Shown: positions 32,627 to 41,221 of the stretch, piece after piece
Layout: the number at the start of each line of letters is the position of its first letter
Numbering within the stretch: the stretch's first letter is position 1
Origin: Actinomycetota bacterium
Lineage (GTDB): Bacteria > Actinomycetota > Thermoleophilia > Solirubrobacterales > 70-9
Reading direction: 5' to 3'
NCBI GenBank assembly: GCA_018268675.1
Contig: JAFDWB010000092.1
Location: forward strand, 186,001-250,000
DNA: 64,000 bases
The notes under the pieces: generated by a model
Told to the model about the DNA's origin: nothing
The model's database searches: none
The model's input: only the letters and a program-made list of their open reading frames with translations
Made by a program: the position numbers and the translations under genes

Positions 32627-33673
32627 GTGAACCAAGACGGCAACCGCAAGATCGAGTTCGGGGTCAACCTGAACAACCGCGAGCCGCTGATCGCCCCCGA
32701 CTACGACCTGGGCGCGCTGCTCGACCTCTCGGAGCGGGTCGAGGGGCTCGGCTTCGACTCGGTCTGGGTCGGCGACAGCCTCTTCTCGAAGCCGCGCTAC
32801 GAGTCGCTCTCGCTGCTCTCGGCGATCTCCCAGCGCACCGAGCGCGTGCGCCTCGGCACCGCCTGTCTGGTCAGCGCGCTGCGCAACCCGCTGGTGCTCT
32901 CGATGGAGTGGTCGACGCTCGACCAGATCTCCGGCGGCCGCACGATCTTCGGCCCCTGCATGGGGAGCGCCGAAGTGCGGGTGCGCGAGGAGTACAAGGC
33001 GCTCGGCCTGCCGTTCAAGGAGCGGGGGACGATCTTCGAGGAGGGCCTCGCCGTCGTCCGCCAGCTGTGGACCGAGGGCAAGGTCGACTTCCACGGCAAG
33101 TTCTTCGACTACGACGAGATCGCCTTCCACTCCGGCACCGAGATGGCGCCGCTGATGCCGATCCAGAAGCCGCCGCCGATGTGGATCGTCTCCAACCCGC
33201 GGCTGATCGACGAGTCCCACGACGAGCGCATGGTCAACATCATGAAGCGCGCCTGCCGGCGGATCATCGAGTACGGCGACGGCTGGATGACCTGCTGCCG
33301 GGCCCAGCACCCGGAGGAGCTGACCGAGCAGATCGGCTACCTGACCGAGGCCGCGGCGGAGCTGGGGAAGGACTTCGCCGACTACGAGGTCGCTTACCAG
33401 GTGACGATGAACGTCGGCGACTCGGCCGAGGCCGCGACCAAGGCCTTCGACGAATACATCTCGATGTACTACCCGGAGCTGTCCCAGAACATGGACCTCT
33501 CCAACTGGGGCCCGGTCGGGGCCCCCGAGGACATCGCCGCCTGGCTGCGCGAGTTCGCCGAGCGCGGCGTGACCCACTTCATCTGCCGCTTCGGCGACCT
33601 CGACCAGGTCGGCCAGGTGGAGCGATTCGCAAGCGAAGTCCTACCCGCGTTCGAACGCGAGATGGCGAGGTGA
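32627..33673 (+). CDS. LLM class flavin-dependent oxidoreductase
   Basis: A 348-residue luciferase-like oxidoreductase, distinct from the one at 14588. KIEFGVNLNNREPL and GLGFDSVWVGDSLFSKPR are the first strands, ERVRLGTACLVSALRNPLVLSMEW the flavin strand, and DQISGGRTIFGPCMGS the phosphate loop. No flavin reductase lies in this operon, so it may use F420 or borrow reduced flavin. GTG start with GAAAGCGAGG upstream. It follows the GntR regulator by 14 nt and precedes the M29-like gene. Confidence 0.9.
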   Translation: MNQDGNRKIEFGVNLNNREPLIAPDYDLGALLDLSERVEGLGFDSVWVGDSLFSKPRYESLSLLSAISQRTERVRLGTACLVSALRNPLVLSMEWSTLDQISGGRTIFGPCMGSAEVRVREEYKALGLPFKERGTIFEEGLAVVRQLWTEGKVDFHGKFFDYDEIAFHSGTEMAPLMPIQKPPPMWIVSNPRLIDESHDERMVNIMKRACRRIIEYGDGWMTCCRAQHPEELTEQIGYLTEAAAELGKDFADYEVAYQVTMNVGDSAEAATKAFDEYISMYYPELSQNMDLSNWGPVGAPEDIAAWLREFAERGVTHFICRFGDLDQVGQVERFASEVLPAFEREMAR

Positions 33674-33679
33674 CGAGGT

Positions 33680-34684
33680 ATGCCAACTGCCGATGAGATC
33701 CGCAAGGACGCCGAACTGGTGATCGACGTCTGCATGTCGGTCGAGCCCGACGACGTGGTGACGATCATCTGCGACAACGAGCACCGGGTGGAAGCCGACG
33801 CGCTCGCCGCGGTCGCCCTCGACCGCGGCGCCTGGCCGGTGGTGATGGACAACGAAGCCCAGGTCAAGCGCGGCCGCGCCGACACCAGCTTCCCGATGGC
33901 GCCGCCGAAGAACCTGCACCAGGCGATGGTCGCCTCGGACGAGATCATCGTCGTCACCGACCTCGAGTGGGCGAACCGCTTCTGCCACGTGCCGGCGATC
34001 GGCGAGTCGCTGAAGAACCGGGCGAAGATCTGCTCGGTCGAGCCCGGGATGGGCGGTTGGGGGCTGACGAAGGAGAAGATCCTCACCGCGACCAAACGGG
34101 CCGAAGACGCGATCGCCGCGCTCGAAGGCAAGAAGAAGTGCCGGGTCACCTCGCCGGCGGGGACCGACGTCACGGTGACGATCGAGGGTCGGCCGGCGCT
34201 CGAGGTCACCTCGATCAAGGAGCGCGGCCAGATGATGGGGCCGCTGCCGCTCTGGGCGGAGGTCGCCTTCGCCGCGGTCGAGGACGGCACCGACGGGACG
34301 ATCGTGGTCGACGGGGTGATGCTCGGGATCGGCCTCCCCGGCCAGGTCACCGAGCCGATCACCTGGACGATGGAGAAAGGCCACGCGGTGAAGATCGAGG
34401 GCGGCGAGGACGCGCGCCGCCTGCGCGAGGTGATCGAGGGGGTCGAGAACGCCGACATCACCGGCGAGTTCGCCTTCGGCGTCTCCGAGGTGGCGCCGTT
34501 CGGGACGCCGTCGGAGAAGGGCCGGGTGGGGACCGTCCACTTCGCCCTCGGCGACAACCACCTCTCCTACCCCGGCGGGCAGAACGTCTCCTCGCTCCAC
34601 CTAGACGGCGTCATCCTCGACGCCACCCTGCAGATCCTCGACGACGGCACCTACATCGTCAAAGACGGGCAGTGGGCGCTGTGA
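33680..34684 (+). CDS. M29 aminopeptidase/NicX-like metalloprotein
   Basis: A 334-residue protein of the family that includes M29 aminopeptidases and NicX, the iron(II) 2,5-dihydroxypyridine 5,6-dioxygenase. Seen are WTMEKGHAVKIEGGEDA, then TGEFAFGVSE (E263), GTVHFALGDN (H287) and SLHLDGVILD (H307-x-D309), the HxD pair that binds metal in both subfamilies. Sequence reading cannot separate peptidase from ring-cleaving dioxygenase. The company of a molybdenum hydroxylase, an oxidoreductase and an amidase favours a NicX-type role. The cupin GTG overlaps its stop. Confidence 0.78.
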   Translation: MPTADEIRKDAELVIDVCMSVEPDDVVTIICDNEHRVEADALAAVALDRGAWPVVMDNEAQVKRGRADTSFPMAPPKNLHQAMVASDEIIVVTDLEWANRFCHVPAIGESLKNRAKICSVEPGMGGWGLTKEKILTATKRAEDAIAALEGKKKCRVTSPAGTDVTVTIEGRPALEVTSIKERGQMMGPLPLWAEVAFAAVEDGTDGTIVVDGVMLGIGLPGQVTEPITWTMEKGHAVKIEGGEDARRLREVIEGVENADITGEFAFGVSEVAPFGTPSEKGRVGTVHFALGDNHLSYPGGQNVSSLHLDGVILDATLQILDDGTYIVKDGQWAL

Positions 34685-35064
34685 GCGGCGCGGCGGGGAT
34701 CACCGTGGTGCCGCTGGCCGAGGTCGACGTGATCGACCTCCCCGGCGGCAGCTGGAGCCGCATGCTGGTGACGCCGGCGACGGTCGAGGGCAACACCGCC
34801 TCGATCGGGTACTCGGTGTTCAAGCCGGGGACCGCGGTCGCCTCGGTCTCCCACGAGACCGAGGAGGTCGCCTACGTGGTCAGCGGCACGGGGCGCCTCG
34901 ACACCGACGAGGGCGAGGTCCGCTTCGCCACCGGCGACGCGCTCCACATCCCACCGCACACCTGGCACGCGGTCGTCAACGACTCCGAGGAGGAGGTGGT
35001 CATGGTGTTCGGCTTCCCCCATCCCGACTACCCGCCGACCGAGCGGCGCGAGACCGCGGGCTGA
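34681..35064 (+). CDS. Cupin domain-containing protein
   Basis: A 127-residue small cupin. SVSHETEEVAYVVSGTGRLDTDEG is cupin motif 1, with His and Glu metal ligands, and GDALHIPPHTWHAVVNDSEEEVVMVFGF is motif 2, with the closing His. Start GTG overlaps the preceding stop (GTGA) and its own stop overlaps the aldolase ATG (TGATG), so it is translated together with both. It could be a dioxygenase, isomerase or decarboxylase; nothing in the sequence decides. Confidence 0.85.
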   Translation: MSGAAGITVVPLAEVDVIDLPGGSWSRMLVTPATVEGNTASIGYSVFKPGTAVASVSHETEEVAYVVSGTGRLDTDEGEVRFATGDALHIPPHTWHAVVNDSEEEVVMVFGFPHPDYPPTERRETAG

Positions 35065-35792
35065 TGGCGACGACGACGGCAAGCGACGTCGCCGAGCTTC
35101 GCGCCGAAGTCGCCTGGGCCTGCCGGATCCTCGCCGAGCACGGCTACAGCGACCTGACGCTCGGCCACGTCAGCGCCCGCGACCCGGGCGACCCGCGGCG
35201 GATCTGGATCAAGCGCCGCGGGCTGACCCTGGCCGAGGTCGGGCCCGAGGACGTGATCGCCGTCGACCTCGACTCGCACCCCGACGACTCGACCGCCGAC
35301 ATGCACCTGGAGACCGTCCTCCACACCGAGGTCTACCGGCGCCGCGACGACGTCACCGCCGTCGCCCACGGCCACCCGCCCTACTCGACCGCGCTCGGCG
35401 CCACCGACGCGCCGCTGCTCTTCCTCACCCACGACTCGGTCCTCTTCGACGACGGCGTCGCTACCTTCGAGAACCCCGACCTGATCACCGAGGTGGCCCA
35501 GGCCGAGCAGGTGGCCGAGGCGCTCGGCGAGCGCAGCGCGGTGCTGATGCGAAACCACGGCGTGCTGATCGCGGGCGCCGACGTCCGCTGGCTGGTGCTG
35601 ACCGCGGTGACCCTGGAGCGGGCGGTGATGCTGCAGTCGATCGCGGTCACGCTCGGCAGCCCGCGGCCGATCGCCGCCGAGCTGCTCGCCGACCTCAACG
35701 GGCGCAAGTACGACGACTTCCTCGTCAACGAATACTGGGACGCCTGGGTGCGCGAACTGCGCCGCAGCGGCGGCGGGTTCGAGGGGGCGTAG
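35064..35792 (+). CDS. Class II aldolase/adducin family protein
   Basis: A 242-residue class II aldolase-like protein. DLTLGHVSARDPGD is the phosphate-loop region, HLETVLHTEVYRRRDDVTAVAHGHPPYSTALGAT holds the catalytic Glu and the HxH zinc pair, and LMRNHGVLIAG gives the third His. Unlike the OtnC-like copy at 13296 it has longer insertions and no kinase beside it, so a hydroxy-acid decarboxylase or retro-aldol step is more likely than sugar-phosphate cleavage. Its stop overlaps the GTG of the iron-sulphur subunit. Confidence 0.87.
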   Translation: MATTTASDVAELRAEVAWACRILAEHGYSDLTLGHVSARDPGDPRRIWIKRRGLTLAEVGPEDVIAVDLDSHPDDSTADMHLETVLHTEVYRRRDDVTAVAHGHPPYSTALGATDAPLLFLTHDSVLFDDGVATFENPDLITEVAQAEQVAEALGERSAVLMRNHGVLIAGADVRWLVLTAVTLERAVMLQSIAVTLGSPRPIAAELLADLNGRKYDDFLVNEYWDAWVRELRRSGGGFEGA

Positions 35793-36265
35793 TGGCGGAC
35801 GCGAGGCTGGCCTTGACCGTCAACGGGGTGCCGCGCGAGCTGACCGTGCCGGAGCGCGAGCTGCTGCTCGACACCCTGCGCGACCGGCTCGGGCTGAAGG
35901 GCGCCAAGCGCTCCTGCGACGTCCAGGTCTGCGGCGTCTGCACGGTGCTGGTCGACGGCGAGCCGGTCAGCGCCTGCACCTACCTGGCGGTCGATGCCGC
36001 CGGGCGCGAGGTGCTGACGATCGAGGGGTTCGCCGAGAGCGAGGAGTTCGCCGAGTTCGAGCGCGCCTTCGCCGACCGCGCCGCGGTCCAGTGCGGCTTC
36101 TGCACGGCGGGCATCGTGCTGACCCTGAAATCGCTGCGCGACGCCGGCGAGCTCGGCAGCCGCGAGGCGATCGTCGAGGGGCTCGACGGCAACGTCTGCC
36201 GCTGCACCGGCTACAAGTCGATCGTCGAAGCGGCGGAAGCGATCGCCGCGGGCGGCCGCTCGTGA
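35792..36265 (+). CDS. (2Fe-2S)-binding subunit of a molybdenum hydroxylase
   Basis: A 157-residue CoxS/XdhC-like subunit carrying two [2Fe-2S] clusters. The plant-ferredoxin cluster is bound by C42, C47, C50 and C62, the second by C101, C104, C136 and C138 (QCGFC and CRC). It passes electrons from the molybdenum centre to FAD. The GTG start overlaps the aldolase stop, and the large subunit GTG overlaps its own stop. The matching FAD subunit is encoded 4 kb away on the other strand. Confidence 0.94.
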   Translation: MADARLALTVNGVPRELTVPERELLLDTLRDRLGLKGAKRSCDVQVCGVCTVLVDGEPVSACTYLAVDAAGREVLTIEGFAESEEFAEFERAFADRAAVQCGFCTAGIVLTLKSLRDAGELGSREAIVEGLDGNVCRCTGYKSIVEAAEAIAAGGRS

Positions 36266-38571
36266 GCGTCGACGCGGCGACGGCGGCGCCCGGTGCTGCG
36301 ACCGAGCGGGTCGGGCGCTCGGAGGAGCGCAAGGACCTGGCGGAGAAGATCCGCGGCGAGGCGCAGTTCGCCGGCGACCTCGAGGTCCCCCGGATGCTGC
36401 ACGGCAAGGTGCTGCGCTCGGAGGTCCCGCACGCCCGGATCGTCTCGATCGACACCGAGGCGGCGGCGGCCCTGGAGGGCGTCGTCGCGGTCCTGGTCGG
36501 CACCGACCTCGGTGGGTTCAACCCGCTCTGGGGCCACGCGATCAAAGACCGGCCGATCCTGGCGATCGACCGGGTGCGCTTCCAGGGCGAGCCGGTCGCC
36601 GCGGTGGCCGCGGTCGACGAGGCGACCGCCGAGGCTGCGGTGCGCTTGATCGCGGTCGAGTACGAGGAGCTGCCGGTGGTCGACACGGTGATGGCGGCAA
36701 TCGCGCCGGACGCGCCGATCCTCCACGAAGAGGAGGTCGAACGCGGCCTTTTCCACGGCCTCGGCGACCTGCCCGAGGAGGAAGGGAACGTCTGTTATCG
36801 CTACCGGCTCGACGCCGGCTCGGTCGAGCTCGACGAGGCCGAAGCGGAGATCACGGTCGAAGGCGAGTACGAGTTCCCCGCCGTCTTCCAGTACTCGATG
36901 GAGACCCACACCGTGATCGCCGACTTCGGCGACGGCGAGGTGACGCTCTGGGCCTCCTGCCAGCACCCGTTCCTGGTCCGCGCCGAGATCGCCGACCTGT
37001 TCAAGCTGCCGATCGGCCGGGTGCGGGTGATCGTGCCCTACCTCGGCGGCGGCTTCGGCTCGAAGAGCTACACCAAGATGGAGCCGCTGACGACGGCGCT
37101 GGCCTGGAAGGCGGGCCGGCCGGTGCGGATCCAGAACCGGGTCGACGAGTCGATGGTCACCACCCGCCGCCACGGGATGCGCTGCCGGATGCGGACCACC
37201 GCCAAGGCCGACGGCACGCTGGTCTCGCGCAACGTGCGGCTCTGGCTCGACACCGGCGCCTACGCCGACAACGGCCCGCGTGTCTGCGCCACCGCCGGCG
37301 ACGCCGCCCCGGGCCCCTACCGCTGGGACGCGGTCAGCGTCGACGCCAACTGCGTCTACACCAACACCTCGCCGGCGGGCTCCTACCGCGCCTTCGGCGC
37401 CGTCCACACGCACTGGATCGGCGAGATGCAGATCGACGAGATCGCCCGCAAGGCCGGCCTCGACCCGCTCGAGATGCGCCGCCGCAGCCTGCTGCGGAAG
37501 GGGGAACCGGTGCGGCCCGACGGCACCGGCAAGCCGCTCGACGCCGATCTGATCGGCGACGTCGAAAAGGCCGCCGCGGCGGTCGGCTGGGACGACCCGA
37601 AGTCCGCGTGGGTCGGGCGCGGCGTCTCGGTCGGGCTGCTCGCCGCCGGTGCCCACCCGGTCTCCCGGGCGGGGGTGCGGATGGAGGCCGACGGTAGCGT
37701 CGAGGTCAACGTCGGCACCACCGAAATGGGCCAGGGCGCGCGCACGGTGATGGCGCAGATCGCCTGCCAGGAGCTCGACATCGACCTCGGCCGGGTCACC
37801 GTGCAGGGCGCCGACACGCGCTTCACGCCGTACGACCGCTCGACCGGCGCGAGCCGCTCGACCACCTTGGCGGGGCTCGCGGTGCAGCGCGCCGCGGCCG
37901 ACCTGCGCCGCCGCCTGGTCGAGACCGCCGCCTCGCGCTGGGGGGTGGAGCCCGAGTCGCTGGAGGTCCGCGACGGGGCCGTCCACGGGGCCGGCGGGTC
38001 GGCCACCTACGAGGAGCTGATCGCGATGCGCTTCGGGTTCGTCGGCGGCGAGGTGATCGGCGAGGGCGAGGTGCGCCCCGAAGGCGGCACCGGCTCCTAC
38101 GCCGAAGGGCCGGTGTTCTGGGAGGTCTGCATCGCCGCCGCCCGGATCAGGGTCGACCCCGACACCGGCCGGATCGCGGTCGAGCGGACGGCGACGATCG
38201 CCGACGTCGGCAAGGCGATCAACCCGCTCCTGGTCGAGCGCCAGGACGAGGGCGCGGTGTTGCAGGGGATCGGCAACGCGCTCTTCGAGGAGATGGTCTT
38301 CGACGGCGGCTACCTGACCAACGACACGCTGCTCGATTACCGCGTGCCGCGGATCGAGGACATGCCGGAATCGATGCGGGGAATCATCGTCGAGAATGCC
38401 GACGGTCCCGGGCCCTACGGGGCGAAGGGCTGCGGCGAGGGCGCCCAGGCGGCCACCCCGGCAGCGCTGGCGACCGCGCTGGCCGACGCCGGGGTGCCGA
38501 TGACCGAGCTGCCGCTGACGCCCGAACGGGTGTGGCGGCGGATCAACCAACTCAAGGAGGAGCAAGGATGA
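36262..38571 (+). CDS. Xanthine dehydrogenase family molybdopterin-binding subunit
   Basis: A 769-residue catalytic subunit of the xanthine dehydrogenase/CO dehydrogenase family. It hydroxylates a carbon next to a ring nitrogen, or an aldehyde. YLGGGFGSKSY binds the cofactor, SPAGSYRAFGAVHTHW is the active-site loop (AYRGFG-like, not the CoxL AYxCSFR loop, so not CO dehydrogenase), and GAKGCGEGAQAATP has the catalytic Glu of the family. GTG overlaps the small subunit stop; ATG of the next gene overlaps its own stop. The substrate is unknown; an N-heterocycle fits the context. Confidence 0.93.
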   Translation: MSVDAATAAPGAATERVGRSEERKDLAEKIRGEAQFAGDLEVPRMLHGKVLRSEVPHARIVSIDTEAAAALEGVVAVLVGTDLGGFNPLWGHAIKDRPILAIDRVRFQGEPVAAVAAVDEATAEAAVRLIAVEYEELPVVDTVMAAIAPDAPILHEEEVERGLFHGLGDLPEEEGNVCYRYRLDAGSVELDEAEAEITVEGEYEFPAVFQYSMETHTVIADFGDGEVTLWASCQHPFLVRAEIADLFKLPIGRVRVIVPYLGGGFGSKSYTKMEPLTTALAWKAGRPVRIQNRVDESMVTTRRHGMRCRMRTTAKADGTLVSRNVRLWLDTGAYADNGPRVCATAGDAAPGPYRWDAVSVDANCVYTNTSPAGSYRAFGAVHTHWIGEMQIDEIARKAGLDPLEMRRRSLLRKGEPVRPDGTGKPLDADLIGDVEKAAAAVGWDDPKSAWVGRGVSVGLLAAGAHPVSRAGVRMEADGSVEVNVGTTEMGQGARTVMAQIACQELDIDLGRVTVQGADTRFTPYDRSTGASRSTTLAGLAVQRAAADLRRRLVETAASRWGVEPESLEVRDGAVHGAGGSATYEELIAMRFGFVGGEVIGEGEVRPEGGTGSYAEGPVFWEVCIAAARIRVDPDTGRIAVERTATIADVGKAINPLLVERQDEGAVLQGIGNALFEEMVFDGGYLTNDTLLDYRVPRIEDMPESMRGIIVENADGPGPYGAKGCGEGAQAATPAALATALADAGVPMTELPLTPERVWRRINQLKEEQG

Positions 38572-39500
38572 GCGAGACCACGCGTGCCGCCGTGATCGGC
38601 ACCGGGACGATGGGCCCGGGGATGGGAGCGGTGCTGGAGCGCGCCGGGATCGAGGTGCGGCTCTTCGACGTCTCCGCCGAGGCGCTGGCGAAAGCGGAGG
38701 CGATGGTGCCGATCGCGCGCGGCGTGCTCGACCGGCTCGGCACCGAGAAGACCGAGGGCGGCTCGATCACCTTCGGCGACGACCTCGCGGCGGCGCTCGC
38801 CGACGTCGACTTCGTGCTCGAGGCGGCGCCCGAGAAACTGGAGCTGAAGCAGCAGATCTTCGGCGAATTCGAGCAGCACGCGCCGACCACGGCGATCCTC
38901 AGCTCGAACACCTCGGGGATCCCGATCACCAAGATCGCCGCCGACCTGGAGCACCCCGAGCGGGTGATCGGCATGCACTGGTCGAACCCGCCGCAGCTGA
39001 TCCCGATGATCGAGGTGGTGCCCGGGGAGCGCACCGACCAGGCGACGATCGACGCCGCCGAAGACCTGATCGCGAAGATCGGCTACCACCCGAGCCGGCT
39101 CCACAAAGAGGTGCCCGGCTTCGTCGAGAACCGCGTGCTCTACGCGATCATGCGCGAGTGCCTGGCGCTGGTCGACGAGGGCGTGATCGACGCCGAGGGC
39201 CTCGACCTGAACGTCAAGTGGGGGATCGGCTACAAGCTCGCGGTGATCCCGCCGATGCAGCTGTTGGACGTCGCCGGGCTCGACATCTATGAGAATGTCG
39301 CCTCCTACCTGAACGCCGACATCTCGACCGAGTCGGGCGTCTCGGAGACGATCACCAAGCTGACCGGCGAAGGCAAGCTCGGGCTGAAGACCGGCGGTGG
39401 GCTCTTCTCCTACACCGACGAGGAACTCGCCGAGCTGCCGAAAAAGCGCGCCGCGGCCCTGGTCGCCGTGCGCAAGACGCTGAACGAGCAGGAAGTCTGA
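38568..39500 (+). CDS. 3-hydroxyacyl-CoA dehydrogenase family protein
   Basis: A 310-residue NAD-dependent dehydrogenase. AAVIGTGTMGPGMGAVLERAG is the Rossmann motif, EAAPEKLELKQQIF and SSNTSGIPITKIA carry the active-site Ser/Asn, and MHWSNPPQLIPMIEVV has the catalytic His. EVPGFVENRVLYAIMREC starts the helical C-terminal domain. Pro-Pro after the His-Trp differs from the HFFNP of fatty-acid enzymes, suggesting a hydroxy acid rather than an acyl-CoA substrate. It overlaps the molybdenum subunit (ATGA). Confidence 0.9.
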   Translation: MSETTRAAVIGTGTMGPGMGAVLERAGIEVRLFDVSAEALAKAEAMVPIARGVLDRLGTEKTEGGSITFGDDLAAALADVDFVLEAAPEKLELKQQIFGEFEQHAPTTAILSSNTSGIPITKIAADLEHPERVIGMHWSNPPQLIPMIEVVPGERTDQATIDAAEDLIAKIGYHPSRLHKEVPGFVENRVLYAIMRECLALVDEGVIDAEGLDLNVKWGIGYKLAVIPPMQLLDVAGLDIYENVASYLNADISTESGVSETITKLTGEGKLGLKTGGGLFSYTDEELAELPKKRAAALVAVRKTLNEQEV

Positions 39501-39513
39501 GGAGGGCGGGGCG

Positions 39514-40266
39514 ATGGGCGTAGAACGAGTCTGGTTGCTGGACAGCGGCTCGCTGGTCATCGACCAGTCCCACATCACCTGGAACGTCGGCTGCGGGGCG
39601 CCGGTGCGCTTCCCGGTGTACAGCGTGCTGATCGAGCACAGCGACGGCCTCTTCCTCTTCGATTCGGGCTTCGACAAGGGGACGGTGGAAGAGTTCCTGC
39701 CCTTCGAGCTGCCCGAGCAGACCGACGAGCAGACCCTGCCCGCCCAGCTGGAGGCGTGCGGCTTCAAGACCGGTGACGTCACCGCGATCTTCAACTCACA
39801 CCTCCACTTCGACCACTGCGGGGGGCAGCGCCACCTGCCCGACGCGCCGACCTGGGTCGGCAAGGAGGAGCTCCGCCACGCGCTGGTGCCGGAGACCTTC
39901 GAGCGCCTCGGGTACGCCGACAAGGTTTTCCACCGGCCCGACTCGGAGTACCGCTGGCTGGAGGACGACGTGGTCGAGCCGGCCCCGGGCATCAAGCTCC
40001 TCCGCACCCCCGGGCACACGGTCGAGCACTACTCCCTGCTCCTCGACAAAGACGGCACCGCGCCGATCTTCTTCTGCGCCGACGTCACCTACACCCAGGA
40101 AAGCTGGGACAAAGAGATGATCGCCGGCTTCCACAACGACCCGACCGCCAACGTCCGCTCCCTCCGCCGCGTCAAAGCCCTCGCGGCGAAGATCGAAGCC
40201 GACGTCTTCCTCACCCACGACATGGAGGCCTGGAACACCTACAAGCACGCCCCGGACCACTACTGA
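39514..40266 (+). CDS. MBL fold hydrolase (N-acyl-homoserine lactonase type)
   Basis: A 250-residue metallo-beta-lactamase fold enzyme. NSHLHFDHCGGQRHL gives the HxHxDH metal site, TPGHTVEHYSLLL the next His, FFCADVTYT the bridging Asp, and the last His is in LTHDMEAW. The arrangement matches AttM/AiiA-type lactonases. A good GGAGGG site precedes the ATG. It is the last gene of the BMP operon and may open a lactone or cyclic intermediate. A 21-bp hairpin follows the stop. Confidence 0.9.
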   Translation: MGVERVWLLDSGSLVIDQSHITWNVGCGAPVRFPVYSVLIEHSDGLFLFDSGFDKGTVEEFLPFELPEQTDEQTLPAQLEACGFKTGDVTAIFNSHLHFDHCGGQRHLPDAPTWVGKEELRHALVPETFERLGYADKVFHRPDSEYRWLEDDVVEPAPGIKLLRTPGHTVEHYSLLLDKDGTAPIFFCADVTYTQESWDKEMIAGFHNDPTANVRSLRRVKALAAKIEADVFLTHDMEAWNTYKHAPDHY

Positions 40267-40286
40267 GCGCGTAGAGGGGGGCGGTC

Positions 40287-40340
40287 CCGTCGCTTGGTGA
40301 GTTGACCACACCCCGACGGGGTCAACTCACCAAGCGACGG
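40287..40340. terminator. 21-bp perfect inverted repeat between convergent operons
   Basis: The left arm 40287-40307 begins CCGTCGCTTGG and the right arm 40320-40340 ends CCAAGCGACGG. All 21 bases pair and the loop is 12 nt. It lies between convergent genes, so it may stop transcription from both sides, though T runs are absent. It shares GGTGAGTT/AACTCACC with 22853-22905. Confidence 0.65.
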
Positions 40341-40360
40341 AGACGCGAGCCGGCTGGCCG

Positions 40361-41221
40361 CTACCCGGCGACGGCCTCGCGCAGGATGCGGCCGCTGAGC
40401 ACGCCGACGAGGTGGCGCTTGTACTCGACCGAGCCGTTGGCGTCCTCGACCGGGTCGGCGGCGTCGGCGGCGAGGGCTCGGACCTCGGCCAGGGCGCCGT
40501 CGAGCTGATCCACCGCGAGCCCGTCGAGGAGGGCCTCGGCGGCCTCGACCCGGCTCGGGCGGTTGCCCGCCGAGCCGACCGCGAGGCGGACATCGGCGAG
40601 GCGTGAGCCGTCGCTGCGGACGTGGGCGGCGACGGTGATCGCGGGTCGCTCGGTGAGCACGAACTTGCGGTGGACGATCACCGCGCCGGGCGCCAGGTCC
40701 GGCACCAGGACGCCGGTCAACAGCTCGCCCTCGTCGAGCGCGTTTTCGAACGGGCCGGTGGTGAAGGACTCGACCGGGATCTCCCGGCGCTCCGCGCCCT
40801 TGCGGGCTTCGAGCCGCGCCGCGGCGGCCAGCAGGTAGGTGGCGGGGTCGGAATGGGGGTCGCCGAAGCAGAGGTTGCCGCCGATCGAGCCCATCGTCCG
40901 GACCCGCAGGTTGCCGACGCCGCGCTCCATCTCGGCCAGCGAGGGCCACCCTTGGCGGACCAGCGGGTGGCGCTCGATCGAGCGGTGGGTCTCGGCGGCG
41001 CCGATCCGCAGGCCGCCGTCGCGGCGCTCGATCCCGTACAGCTCGCCGATCCCCTTGAGGTCGATCACGTGCGGGTACTCGGCGAAGCCGAGCTTGAAGA
41101 GGAGGAAGAGCTCGGTGCCGCCGACGTAGACGACGGCGTCGTCGCCGTGGGCCGCGAGCAGCTCGGTCGCCTCGGCGAGCTCGGCGGGCCGGTGGCGGTC
41201 GAACTCCGGCAGGGCGGTCAC
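40361..41221 (-). CDS. FAD-binding subunit of a molybdenum hydroxylase (CoxM/XdhB type)
   Basis: A 286-residue FAD subunit. VYVGGTELFLLFKLG is the first pyrophosphate-binding loop and MGSIGGNLCFGDPHSDPATYLLAAAA the second, both diagnostic of the CoxM family. The C-terminal CO_deh_flav_C domain starts near residue 175. It completes the enzyme whose other subunits are encoded at 35792-38571 on the opposite strand; no other candidate subunits are in the window. The GTG overlaps the stop of the CoxG-like gene (GTGA), so these two are coupled. Confidence 0.92.
   Translation of the reverse strand: MTALPEFDRHRPAELAEATELLAAHGDDAVVYVGGTELFLLFKLGFAEYPHVIDLKGIGELYGIERRDGGLRIGAAETHRSIERHPLVRQGWPSLAEMERGVGNLRVRTMGSIGGNLCFGDPHSDPATYLLAAAARLEARKGAERREIPVESFTTGPFENALDEGELLTGVLVPDLAPGAVIVHRKFVLTERPAITVAAHVRSDGSRLADVRLAVGSAGNRPSRVEAAEALLDGLAVDQLDGALAEVRALAADAADPVEDANGSVEYKRHLVGVLSGRILREAVAG

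Noticed and set aside
36211-38565. 784-codon open frame on the minus strand
   Set aside because: It is antisense to the molybdenum-hydroxylase catalytic subunit, with no recognisable motif and a biased composition.
36262-38571. Aerobic CO dehydrogenase assignment for the molybdenum enzyme with CoxG
   Set aside because: The active-site loop is GSYRAFG rather than the AYxCSFR loop of true CoxL.
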